Origin: Siphonodentalium dalli
Lineage: Eukaryota > Mollusca > Scaphopoda > Gadilida > Siphonodentaliidae
DNA length: 64,000 bases
Direction of reading: 5' to 3'
NCBI GenBank assembly: GCA_032622095.1
Contig: CP136068.1
Coordinates: forward strand, 51,272,443-51,336,442
Below, one piece after another: positions 36,601-50,900 of the stretch; within the stretch, counting starts at the first letter, position 1; every line of letters begins with the position of its first letter. The notes under the pieces are model-generated. The model was given only the letters and a program-made list of their open reading frames with translations, did not search any database and was not told the origin of the DNA. The position numbers and the translations under genes are program-made.

Positions 36601-38880
36601 AGAAACAATGTCTATTAAGTTAGTAATTACTATTAGTACTAATATCTATATTGATTATTCATTTGGTATTATGAGATCCCACCTGATAACCAGGTTGAAT
36701 TGATCAATTGTCACTGTTCCTGTACTGTATTGTGGAATTTCACTTGAATTTGATTGAAATACTGAAGTCTGAAGGCTGAATGATCACAAACCTGAACTCA
36801 AAACTATTTGAAGTTTTCACAGATGAAAGCTAGATAAAGCCAAACATATTTACAGTATGATTCCAACTGTTAAAGTTAAATCTTTTTTGTAAACTTAAAT
36901 GTCTTTATGTCAATATATGTAAATATATAAATTTATGTATCTTGTTATGATATGAATTGGGACCTGAATTGAAAAAAAAAAATAAAAAAATTTGTTGTTT
37001 GTTTTGGGCGCCTGAAGTTTGGGTGCCCACTGCCCAAACCGGTAAATGGTATGAAAACCGGCCTGGATATGTCCCTGTATACAATGTACCTGGTGATTAT
37101 GTTCATGTAGAAAAAGCAGACAAAGTATACATGTCTTACTTTTGATTCTATCCACGTGGTATGTTTCATCTAAAAGAAATACTCCTTTTACATCCTCTAA
37201 TGTATTTCTCTTTATATTTTCAGGTTAATGCTGAGTTGTCTGTCATGTCAGATGCTTGTGCACCGTCTCACAGTGACGATTTAAACACAGAAAATGAACA
37301 GCTTGTCGATAAAAGGAAAACTGAAGATGAAAGCTTAATAGAGAGACAAGTAAGTACAAAAAGTTTGCATAAATTCTCACACTCATGAAGTACTTTTTTA
37401 TGTTTACCCATACCATAGTATGGTAAACATAGTGTCGTTGCCCGGATTGACCACTCGTCGTTCGTCCGTCTGTCCGTCTGTCTGTCTGTCTGTCTGTCCG
37501 TAGACACTTTACGAGTAATGCGATAACTCAAACATTTTCTATCCGATCGAAACCAAATTTTGTATATGGGTTTCTCAGCCCAAAATACAGATCGAGTTCG
37601 AATTTGGGTTTGATCCGAGATTTTGTTACAGAGTTATGGCCCTTTTTCAACTTAGAATTCACGCATTCTGCCATAACTCAAACATTTTTTATCTGATTGG
37701 AACCAAATTTGGTATGTGAGTTTCACAGCCAAAAATACAGATCGAGTTCGAATATGGGTTTGATCCGATTTATTTTAAAGGAGTTATGACCCTTTTTTCG
37801 AAAATAAAATAAATAAAAAAAAAATCCGATGCTCTAACCGAAATATTTTTTTGTCCGATTGTGTTCATATTTGATATGTAGGTTTATGATGACACACCCC
37901 TCACCTGTATAGTTTTTGGTATTGATTGGTTGATCAGTTTAGAAAATAATTAACCCTTTACACACATGCTATCCAATGCAATAAGTTGAACATATTTCTT
38001 CTGATCTGCCTCATATTTCTTACCTAGGTTTTTCTTAGCACGTTCTTCATCTGTATGGTTTTTGGTATTGTTTAATTAACCATTTTCACTCTTATGTTTA
38101 CTTAGAATTCACCCAAGCTGCTATGACTCAAAACATTTTTCATCTGATCAACACAAAATTTGGTATATGAATTTATCACCCCTAAATACAGATCGAGTTC
38201 GAATATGGGTTTGATCCGATATATTTTAACAGAGTTATGACCCTTTATAATTCAAGTAATTACTGCTGGGAATTTGAAGAGAACATATATCCCACAGCAA
38301 TGTGTGTTATTGAAATGAGTTAATTATCACTATGACATTAGATACTACATGCTATAAAGCATGATAGTGGTACCACTGGCTGGCTGGACTTGTTATCATA
38401 ATTATGTCAAACTGTGATTGATTACTCACTCTCTGGTGGAGTTCTGCTTTCTGTGCAATATGAAGTTAACCCCTTTGTTGAAACAGGTTTATTACATTAG
38501 CTATATGCACACACTATATATATATATCCTTTATTTTCCTCCGTTACACGAAGAGCTTATCAAACATTGAACATCATAATACAAATATTTACACAAGTGG
38601 GATGAACAGGTGAAGAAGACATATACAAATGAATACAAATTCAGACAGAAATCAAAGTCAGAGCGACAGACATACAATGTACATATACGCAGACAGCTAT
38701 GCCGATTGGCAGGAATGCGGACACATGCAGGCGAACAGATATACATACATACACTGACGAGCGGACGGGTGTACAGACATGTACGCAGTCATAGACACAC
38801 ACGCGCACCCACACACACATATACATACATATATATAGCTACACACACACATACATACACATACACATACATAAACATAC

Positions 38881-38911
<31 letters not shown>

Positions 38912-41900
38912 GCCATATACACAGCAATGTGTGTTATTGAAATGAGTTAATTATCACTATGACATTAGATACTACATGCTATAAAGCATGATAGTGGTAC
39001 CACTGGCTGGCTGGACTTGTTATCATAATTATGTCAAACTGTGATTGATTACTCACTCTCTGGTGGAGTTCTGCTTTCTGTGCAATATGAAGTTAACCCC
39101 TTTGTTGAAACAGGTTTATTACATTAGCTATATGCACACACTATATGACACCTATTCTAAAATAATAAATTGGAATAGTCCATTGTTACTTTGTAGTGTT
39201 GTTTTACAGACATTGTTCTTTACAAACACTGTTGTCTTATCTTAGACAAAAATTTATCCACACATTCCTTAGTTCCATAACATGATGTCATTGAAAATGA
39301 TTAACCCTCTCCACACATCATATGGTTTTGATGCTTTTCATTTAATCATTCTCCTATGTTATGTCCAGGTTGATGGTGATCCACTTTTGATTTGCATGGA
39401 TTTGGGATTAAAATTAAACCATTCCATAGACACATATTATGCGATAGACAGATATAATATTATCCCTTTCACTTTGAGCCAGGTTCAGTAAGGGTTTCAA
39501 TACATCACCAATTGAATATTCATCATTAGAGGAAATGTCTTATTTTGAAATTCCCTCAATTGCATTTGGGCTCCAGGATAATATTAATGGTGCTGGTATT
39601 CTTGAGACTGACTTATTGTATGGGGTTCTAAATCCAATGACATGCTTTTCATAGACTATTTTGTGTTTATCAGTTCATTAGTTTGGGTAAGATTAACCAC
39701 ATTCTATCCGATTTGATAACTCAAATATTTCCATTGATTATGTTTATAGTTCTTGGCATAGTTGACGATAACACACCCCTAACCTGCATAGTGAGGGTCA
39801 TTTGGTTTATTTGCTTAAAAATATTAACATCCTCCACCAATCCTGTTGACACAATGTGATAACTAAATATTTTTCACACGATCACTATATAAAGTGTGAA
39901 TTGTTGAAACTTTTGCACTCATGAAAAGGTTGGTGTAAGGATTTATAAAATTTATAAAAATAGCTAATCGCTATCGCCAAGGTATGGGTTAAACATCTGC
40001 CGATCGTGATCGGCCTCTCGTTTGTACTATATAATTACTATTTTGTATTTGTTCATAATATTACCTCAGCAAATTTAGACATATTCATCCGATGGCATAG
40101 CGTTACAAGTAAGCAGATGTCAACAACTTCAGGCTAATGATTTCAGACAATTCACGAACAATATTGAACACTAAACATAAACAACAATATATAATCAATG
40201 TTTAACCTGTTCAACGCTGATTATCATTATGACATCGTCTGCTGGACCATTGAAGTGCTGGCAAATTTACAGTGGAAAAATATAACGATAATGTTTCGAA
40301 AACCAGACAACTACCGCAAGTATTTGGCACAATATACCCCACCACCCAAAGACATATATATAAGACAAGGTAACTATCTATCAGATGACACAAATTCGCA
40401 CCACCTGGCGTTGTCAAGCTGCAGCTAAAATATGTTTAAAATAGAGATGGGTGCTATATACTGAAATACTGAGACGTTATCGGTATCGCCGTAATGCCGA
40501 AATACCAAACCGAAGCAGCATGACAATACCGAGGTGTTCTGTATCTCAAATATCCAGAAGTCTGATATTTACACAACGTTATCATGGCCAATGTAACAAC
40601 ACTCACAAACAATGTGAACGCTACTCACACTAGCCCACAAGTTGGCCACAACCTATGTGGCAACTGAACTCAAAACATTGGTCGAAAATGGGACAAATAA
40701 TGTGTGCAAAATGTATGCTGCTTCGTTGAATATTTAGGCCTAAGTTAATTTTAATTAATTATTAGCTCAACTTACTTTGTAAGTTTGAGCTATTGCCATG
40801 GGTTGGCGTCCGTCGTGCGTGTGTGCGTCTGTCAACAATTTCCTTTGGCGCAGGCTACAGGTCGTATCTTTTGTCTGATCTTTATGAAATTTGTCATGAA
40901 TGTTGACATTGACATGTAGATGGGAACGAGTCATTTTGGGGTCATTCGGCCAAAAAACATGGCCGCTGGTGGCCATCTTGGATTTCAAAATTAAATCCAT
41001 TGGCGCGGGCTACAGGTCGTACTGTTTGTCTGATCATCATAAAATTTGTCATGAATGTTGACATTTACATGTAGATGGGAAACGAGTCATTTTAGGATCA
41101 TTCGGCCAAAAAACATGGCCGCTGGTGGCCATCTTGGATTTTACTCTTTGCATCACTAAATCCTTTGACACATCCTACAGACCACATCTCTGATCCGATC
41201 ATCAACAAACATCATATGGATCATCGGGGCGACCTCTAGATGGGAATGAGTCATTTTGGGGTCATTTAGCCAAAAAATATGGCCGCCGTCAGCCATCTTG
41301 GATTTTACTCTTTGCATCACTAAATACTTTGGCGCGGGCTACAGGTCGTATCTTTGGTCTGATCTTTATGAAATTTATCATGAATGTTGACATTGACATG
41401 TAGATTGGAACGAGTCATTTTGGGGTCATTCGGCCAAAAAACATGGCCGCTGGTGGCCATCTTGGATTTCAAAATTAAATCCATTGGCGTGGGCTACAGG
41501 CCGTACTGTTTGTCTGATCATCATAAAATTTGTCATGAATGTTGACATTTACATGTAGATGGGAACGAGTCATTTTGGGGTCATTCGGCCAAAAAACATG
41601 GCCGCTGGTGGCCATCTTGGATTTCAAATTTGAATCCATTGGCGCGGGCTACAGGCCAAACTTCATATTCATCATTGGGGTGGCCCCTAGTTGTGCACGA
41701 ATCATTTTGGGGTCATTCGGCCAAAAAACATGGCCGCTGGTGGTCATCTTGGATTTCAAAATTGAATCAATTGGCGCGGGCTACAGATCGTACTGTTTGT
41801 CTGATCATCATAACATTTGTCATGAATGTTGACATTTACATGTAGATGGGAACGAGTCATTTTAGGATCAATCGGCCAATAAACATGGCTGCTTATGGCC

Positions 41901-44900
41901 ATCTTGGATTTTACTCTTTGCATCACTAAATCCTTTTACACATCCTACAGACCACATCCCTGATCTGATCATGACCAAACTTCATATGGATCATTGGGGT
42001 GACCTCTTGATGGGAACGAGTCATTTTGGGGTCATTCGGCAAAACAATATGGCCATTTTGGATTTAACTCTTTGTATGACTATTGACTAAATATTTCTAC
42101 AAAATCCATTAGCATGGGTTATAGACCGATCTCATTTACATCTTGTCTTACTTAGACATTTCAATTAGCACCTTTCCTAATTCCTCCATTTACTGTCAAC
42201 CATTAAATTATTCCACTACCTAAGTTGAGCTACAGTGTCATTGATTGACACTTTCATATTAATCTCTAATCTCTCCCTAATGGTGTCTCAGTTGTCTTGC
42301 AGTCTGTAAGCACTTGTATAAATGCACTGTTCAATGATGCATTCATGACCATACAGAGAGGTCAGACTGTCCCAAGCCGCATTGTTCAAAGGACTTGAAT
42401 GCCGACAATTTTTATTCAACTTTGACTTCCCTTGCTTTCTTGGAATTCTTCTGCAGCTGTTTTTGATTAACCTACTTAGATAGCTACATGTATCAAGAAT
42501 TCCAAGCAGCAGGTGTTAGTTTGAGGTGACAAGTTATTATGGAATCAATGAATGCTGCATTTAATATCCTCTGCTTGGAAAATAAGCAATAGAGAAATAT
42601 ATAGAGACTATTTAGATACACTAGCAATAATTTGTAAATTCTAATGGCCTCAAATATATACACACTGGCAATGTACATCGTCGATCGAATCCCAGTGCAT
42701 GAAATGGCTGGCATTTAATAACATCAAACATAGTAGATACATCGACGAACAAGGTTTTTATTAGTTTTATTTCTTCGTAAACAATAAATTTGTCCCCAAA
42801 ATATAGTTCATTTTGGAATATCACCCGACTTGCTCAGTTGATTGTATCAAAAGTTACATGCATCATAACAGAAAAATTCTGGCCAAAATGTCTGGTCTGA
42901 CATTTACTGGACACACCGGCTGAATAAAGTTTCTGATCAGACCAGAGAGAACATCCAAATTTTATCGGTGATATTCGTTAAGACATTCGTTGGATCAATT
43001 TCTGGTAAATTTCTATTCATTTCAAATCAGAATCTCCACTTGCACCTATGACCGAGATATGCAATTAACTAACTTTCACTTAGTGGGGAAACGTAATTTG
43101 TCTTCCATTTTGGCGACTTGGGACAAATTACGCCTCTCACTTTCTTGAGAGTTACATACCGGGGTAGTGCCATAAGAACATCCTTATGGGTTGAAATGAT
43201 GCCTGTTACATTTGATACAATCAACCAATCGAGTCGGGTTATATGTCAAACTGAACCGTAGCCCTTCTTGAACAAAACATATGTAAAAGTGTAACATAAC
43301 ATAAATATTTTAGCCACAGCTTGATAACGACAGGTGCTGTGAATTTGCGTCATCTGATAGTTCCCTTGTCTTATATATATGTCTTTGGGGTGGTGGGGTC
43401 TTGTGCCAAATACCTGTGACAACTACATGTAACTTCATGCAAAGGCTATTATCATGCAAAATCCTAGAACATCATACATTGTTTAGAATGTTGAGATAAA
43501 CTGATCATACACAATTCTGGAATATCATACATTGTTCAAATTGTCGAGATACACTTGTTCTGATGCACTAATTTCTGAATTCTCATTGTGAATAATGGCC
43601 GTCTGCTAGTGTACTAAATTAGGTCCATACTCCGCATGACATTTTATGTCCATACTCACTTCTCAGTATGGTCCTATAGCAGCCAAGAGCTTAATTAATT
43701 AAAAGTGTTTTCATTCAATCCAGTAACAGGATGTTCCTCTGGACAATTTTGCACATGAATTAAATTAATTTATACTTTTTATACTCTGTTCTAACTCAGT
43801 TCAACGGACCTAGGTTCTAATTAGTGAGTGAACGAAAAGACATAACAGTTACAAAACTAAAATGGCAGAATGTCTTGGTAACAAATAAACAATGGCAATT
43901 TCAAAGATTTCTGTCATAAATTGGAAAACGTCAAATGGCAGAAAACGACATGCTTCCAATGTGTGGATTAAATTCAAGTAATATTAAACCGGTAGGTGAT
44001 TTTCTTGATAATGTATGGGGGAGGGGGAGGAATTACTTTGCCATTCAACACCCTTGAAATTAGTTACAGCAAAAGGAAATGCTGTAGAAGCCAATAAAGA
44101 ATTTCATACAATTCTTAAGTCAATGTCGTAGAAAAAAAATTGTAATTTTTATGTATGCATTCAATAGAGGACCTGACTTCAACTTTTAGCGAGCGGTAAT
44201 CAGCAGTGTATATTGCACCAACAAAATCGAAAGACTGTTATATATCCTGCTTATGGTACATGCATTGTTGATTATGTGAGCCTTGTTGATACATTTCCCT
44301 ACCTATATACATCTATTATTGATTATGTGAGCCTTGTTGGTCTGTTATCCTACCTACCTACATATACATACATGTATTGTTGATTATGTGAGCCTTGTTG
44401 ATACATTTCCCTACCTATATACATCTATTATTGATAATGTGAGCCTTGTTGGTCTGTTATCCTACCTACCTACATATACATACATGTATTGTTGATTATG
44501 TGAGCCTTGTTGGTCTGTTATCCTACCTACCTACATGTACATACATGTATTGTTGATTATGTGAGCCTTGTTGATTCGTTACCCTACCTATATATTGTTG
44601 TTAATTACAGGTGGATACTCCGATTACACAATCTGGAGGAAGTTTCATGTCCCTAAATTCTCAGGTGAGTTTTAACCCTTTTATTACAAGATGGAATCTC
44701 CCATTAGTTATAAATGTGTACATTGGAATGGTCTATTATTCATTTGGAGTGATGTTCAGGAAATGTGAGCAGACAACAAATGGAAGAGTAGACAATTGTT
44801 CAGATCTTGAATAGTTCTTGGGATCCAAATGAACATACCCTATGTTTCTAATTTTTGTGGAAATAATCACTGCTAAGGTACTTACTTGGTCCTAAATTTA

Positions 44901-47900
44901 TGGTAAAATATGATAATAGACTAGTATAAATAATTTATTCTGTTATTTAATGATTTTGGCCCAAAGGCCTTCCTCAGCATTGCAATTACAAGGCCGGGAA
45001 CCTGCATGTTAATTTGCTCAGAATTTGCGGCTAGATGTCTTACATTGAAGTGAATGTTCAGCATTTTCTTCACTTGCATAAATAACTCAACCAAAAAAAA
45101 GCGAATGAGTTATGTATTAATTTAGCTAGCTTACTCTGTAAATATGACTGCTGAGAAGATTTAATCTTCAATTGACTATGATCCAAGCCTCTCAGCCTAG
45201 GGGTTCAGAACAGGGAGACTTGAAGTCTCCCTCCAGGAAATTTAGGGAGACTTCAGGAAATTTAGGGAGACTTCAGGGAGAAGTGGAGACTACCGAAAAT
45301 TGACAATTTTCAATTATCGCTTTATTTTATAACATCAATAAAAAATAAAAACATAAAATAAGAAATAAAACAATTTTTTTTTGACTTTATCTGAAATTAG
45401 CCTAATTTAATAATTAATTGTTATTTTACATTTAAATTTTTTGGAAATGTTTTGTGTAGCTATCATTTAAGCAAGACAATTATCAAGTTACAGTAGTAGT
45501 TAATTTTTTAACTAAATGGAAGAAGTATTATTTCCTAGACTGCAGCATGGAAGATACGTTTGTAGTATTGACTATTGTCAGATTGTACAGTCTGAATCAT
45601 GATGCATGTAAGTTGTAACTTTGTAAGTTTAATTTGGTCACGGCTGTAATGTGGGTGTCCGCTAAAATAAACAATAAGGATTAACTAACAAAGGAGTTGC
45701 AAAAGCTTTTAGTTTTATTGCTAAAGCTTTTATTAATTAATGGCCTCCCTTAATTAATGCCAACATCACTGGTATAATCCGATTAAACTTTAAAGCAATA
45801 AACTTGACATTTATTTATTTACGGAAGTGGTCTCTTCAAAAAGTGTGACGCGGTCTCTTCAAAAAGTGCAACGCGTTACCGAAACGAACTTCCGAAGCGC
45901 CTGGAACATACTCTAATAATGTCGTATTTGTGTTATATCTGAAAAGCGGGACAGCGGTCTTTTAAGTTAATTAAAACATTTATTTGTGACACTCACGATG
46001 GTCAATAACAACACAGATGCTAACATCTCATCATGTTTTCAGCGTGTCAAAACATTCGTGATTAACATTCATTACCGCAAAGGGAACAACGGCGACTGAA
46101 TAACAACACAAAACAATAGGTCATATTTTATTTTAAACACTTGGGACTTTGTCTCTGCATCGTCCGTTTCTTTTTGGGATGGCCGCCACAATTCATCTAT
46201 ATACGGACATGTCTGGAAAAAAACTAGAAAAAAAAATTAAGGAAAAAAAAAAATAAAAAATTTCCCCTTAAAATTGAAGGCGACTTCGATTTCGCCTTAG
46301 AGCGTCGATAGGGCGAAGTCAGCGACAGTAAGGCGAAAATCTCGCCTGAGTCGCCTTGTGAGCTGAGGCCTGCTATGGTCACCATTTTTGGAGGTTGTGA
46401 AATTTGAATGTCAAAATCTTTTTAAAAACATATGTGTTTGATATCAGTTTTTTGTATTATCCAAGATGAATTCTTGCAATAGCTCATTAGTCTCATTGCT
46501 TGCTGATATCTTTGCAAAATATAGAAAAATACAAAAACAAATGATGGAATTCCAGACATGATATCTTGTTTCCATTTTAAAGCTAATTATGATGTAGGTT
46601 CCCGGCCCTGAAATAATCACACCGATCACAATGCAAATTTGTATTGTAGAACTTAATGGTAATAAATATGTTTCAATCAAACGCAGCATCTACATCATGT
46701 TGACATCAATTAACAATAATATCAAATGGTTTTCTGTTCGTTGATGTAAACATGATTCTGTTATTCATTGTAAAACTGAGGAAGGCCTTTGGGCCGAAAG
46801 CGTTGAAATTTGAGCAGATTAAATTATTTTTACATGATTACTAGGACTAATGGATTACTTGCTATTCACACTGACTGGACTTCAGTTCAAAAATTGGCTA
46901 GTGTTGTCAGAAGCCAGTCTCGAAGCAGTAAATTTTCATTTTTAATATGACAGATCAAATGAAGGTTTGTGTTTAGTGACAGATCAATTGAGGCTTTGAG
47001 TTTCATGACAGGTCAAGTGAAGATTAGAGTTTATACAAACACCCTGTTCCAGTCATCAATTTGCACTATGATTTGTCTCTTTATGATTACTGGGAATATT
47101 ACTCATATAATTAGATTACAACCTTAATTAGGTCTTCTGTGTGAGCTTTGTCGTCATATGAATCATTTTGTATTGACCCTTTTAAGGAAAAGAGCAATCC
47201 TTCTAAACTTGTATTTTCTTTAGTCGTCCAGAAACTTGTTTCAATGGCACCATGTTTAAATACTATCACTGAATAATATATACAACTGCTGAATACATCA
47301 TTATTTTCAGTTCTGAGATTTGATTTTGGGTATATGGGAATGGAAATATATATATTTTTTTGAAGTCTGTTTCAGTTCAGTAGTTTGTTTTTCTAAGAAC
47401 CTTCATGGATCTTACTAATTGATTCTATGAAGTAAAATAATATATTTTTTACCTGATTTTGTTTTTCCTTTCAGGTCATTGAATACAAGAATGCTCTTTG
47501 TAAGCGGGATGAGTTAATCCGGCAGTTGACTTCGAGACTTCAGATGTCGTTAGCTAATGGTGCGATACAAAGCCCCGATTACAACTCAGAAACCCAAGCA
47601 CTGGCAGTCAAAGTCCAGCGCCTCCAATGTGAACTCCAACAGGTTTGTATAATATAAAATACAATCTGAAAACAACAGAAGTTAAACATATTGTATCTCT
47701 TCCTAGCAAATTTTATATAGTTTCCGGGTATAAAATAATAAATATGAATTGAATGTATCTGTCTGGAAACTCATATATCAATTATTCCTGGTATAATACA
47801 ACCATTCGGGACAGTGTGTTTCCAGGCTATTGTTAGAAGAGGAACATTAGGTCATCTCACGGGAAACATTCAGAGTGCCGCAAGAGGGAGCACTCTGTCT

Positions 47901-50900
47901 TGACCGCACTCTCCATGATGGCAATATGTCATTTGGGTTCAGATACTTGCTCGGATACATCAGGAATAAACCACTTTATTATGCCTTTATAGACAAATAA
48001 TATGCCCAATCCTCAGTTTTGTCTGTTTTATTCACAGAAAAATGTATTCGTATTCTTGAAATCGGGTTTTGTAAAATTTATGTTGTTGTAATTGTGGCCT
48101 GGATGAGATACACTATCTTTAAAACACATGTAAAATAACAGTTATTTTGCTGTAAAGCATGTGTACAATAACAGTTATTTTGCTGTAAAGCATGTGTACA
48201 ATAACAGTTATTATGCGGTAAAGCACATGTACAATAACAGTTAGTATGTGGTAAAGCACATGTACAATAACAGTTATTTTGCTGTAAGGCACATGTACAA
48301 TAACAGTTATTTTGCTGTAAAGCACATGTACAATAACAGTTATAAATCTTCCATTAAAAATATCATAACCTTTGTGTGGATTGCCTGAGTGCTAGAAATT
48401 GGTTTAAGGCACATGTGCCAAGTATTAACTTTCAGCCGTTTAATATCTTTAATAAATAATATAGACAAAGGTCTAACCTTCTGTTTAATAATTTAATATA
48501 AAAAAAGGTCAAGTATTACCTTCTTTTTAATAAATTAATATTGAAAAAGGCCAAGTATTAAAGGTACACAATTCTATTCGATGGTCCCCATATCATCAGA
48601 TTCCAACAACAACAACATTTCTTGAAATGCCGATTCAGTTATCAGAATCGATTAATTGCTAAAAAATAATGCTAATGATTGTCAACTAAAGTATAAAATT
48701 GCCCAAAAAGTGTTATATGTATGTAATTGCCTGAGAACACGGGTATTTATTTTTAGCTCAACTTTACTTTGTAAAGTTTGAGCTATTGCCATGGCTTGGT
48801 ATTCGTCGTCCGTGAGTGCGTGTATGTTGTCAACAATACAGGCTACAGGTCGTACCTTTGGTCGGATCATTATGAAATTTGTCATAGCTGTTGACATCAA
48901 CATTTAGACCGGAACTATTCATTTTGGGGTCATTCGGTAAAAAAACATGGCCGCCAGTGGCCATCTTTGATTTCAAAATTCAATCTATTAGCACGGGCTA
49001 CAGGTCGTACTGTTCGAAATTTGTCATGGATGTTAATATTGACATGTTGATTGGAACGAGTCATTTTGGGGTCATTTGGCCAAAAAACATGGCTGCCAGC
49101 AGCCATCTTGGATTTTACTCTTTGTATGACTAAATCCTTTAGCACGGGCTACATGTCGGTTCTTTGGTCGGATCATTATGAAATTTGTCATGGCTGTTGA
49201 AATTGGGATGTAGATGGGAACGAGTCATTTTGTGGTTATTCGGCCCAAAAAATTGGCCTCCAGCAGCCATCTTGGATTTCAAAATTCAATCCATTAGCAC
49301 GGGCTACAGGTCATATTGTTCATCTGATCATCATGAAATTTGTCATGTATGTTAATATTTACATGTAGATGGGAACAAGTAATTTTGGGGTCGTTTGGCC
49401 AGAAAACATGGCTGCCAGCAACATCTTGGATTTTACTCTTTGCATGACTAAATCCTTTGGCACGGGCCACAGGTTGTACCTTTGGTCGGATCATTGTGAA
49501 ATTTGTCATGACTGTTGACATTGACATGTAGATGGGAACAAGTCATTTTGGGGTCAATCGGCCAAAAAACATGGCCGCCAGTGGCCATCTTGGATATCAA
49601 AATTCAATCCATTAGCACGGGCTACAGGTCGTACTGTTCGACTGATCATCATGAAATTTGTTATGGATGTGTTAATATTGACATGTAGATGGGAACGAGT
49701 CATTTTTAGGTCATTTGGCCAAAAAACATGGCCGCCAGCAGCCATCTTGGATTTTACTCTTTGCATGACTAAATCCTTTGGCACGGGCTACAGGTCGTAC
49801 CTTTGGTCTGATCGTCATGAAATTTGTCATGGCTGTTGACATTGGGATGTAGATGGGAACGAGTCGTTTTGGGGTAATTCGACCTTAAAACGTGTCCACT
49901 GGCAGCCACTCTTTGCATGACTAAATCCTTTGGCACACCCTACTGTCCACTTCCCTCATCCGATCATCTCCAGACTTCGTATTAATCTTGATATTGATTT
50001 ACCAGATGGAAGCTATCAAATGTTTTTGAATATCATTGAAAAACATAGCCGCCAACAACCATGTTGGATTTTTCTTTTAAATATATCTCTTCAGGTTGAT
50101 AATCTAGTATTACTTAGACATTTCAACTTTCCGCATTCCTAATCGCTCCATTGACTGTAACACATGAAATTATTCCCTTTCCTAGTTGAGCTACAGTGTC
50201 ATTGACACTTTCATTAATAATGGCCTCAACTGGCACAATGTGTCATCTCAAATTTACCAAAATATGTAAGAAACAAAACACATTTTTTCAGCAGATTTTG
50301 TTCCAAATCTTCCACATAGCTATCTTTTGAGATACTTCTTACCAAATTATGTATACATATTTTTGAGATTCGAATGAGCCATGTCCATTTAAAAGTCATT
50401 AAATATAATTTTTTCTCCAAATGTTTCAGGCTGATGGGACTGTGAAGAAACAAGTTCAGCAGACGAACATGCTCAATCAACATCTCCAGAATGCCAAATC
50501 TGAAATTGGAGCCTTAAAAATCAGAATTTCTGCCAACGACACGATGATGGTTGAGTTGTCGGACAAGCTAGCCGCCACCTACATAAGATCTGAGTCTGAT
50601 ATCGGTGACCTAGAACAAGAGATTGCAGCGAAAGACATGGCAATGAGAGAGCTGTCTGAGAAAATGGCTGCGATTCAAGATGATACTGATAATGAGGATC
50701 TACGTGATGCAATTCGGGAGAAAGAAAATACCATCCATAAGCTGTCTGAAGAAATTGAGAGTGTTAAATCAACATCCAATAGCCTGCATGAGAGTCTTGT
50801 AATGAAAGATGAAAAGCTTCATTTGAATGATGATACAATCAATAAGTTGTCTGAGGAAATTGAGAGTATTAAGTCAGCAGCTGGGTGCTTGGAAGAAACT

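Larger units (their letters stand above)
37401..40018. mobile_element. Core-repeat element beginning GTTTACCCATACC
   Basis: The left end is a hairpin, GTTTACCCATACCATAGTATGGTAAAC in halves GTTTACCCATACC and GGTAAAC. The right end carries GGTATGGGTTAAACAT and then the short palindrome GCCGATCGTGATCGGC. Inside are three ~150-bp units with GAGTTATGACCCTTT and CAGATCGAGTTCGAATATGG, next to a CTGT microsatellite at 37470. The architecture (terminal hairpin, inverted terminal word, small palindrome) is the same as in the AGCTCAA family, suggesting one class of element. It is interrupted by a 0.4-kb insertion. Confidence 0.6.

Noticed and set aside
39370-39486. Possible extra phase-0 exon beginning GTTGATGGTGATCC
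   Set aside because: The acceptor is fair but the only donor is GTTCAG, the peptide is hydrophobic and unlike its neighbours, and it lies inside a transposable element.
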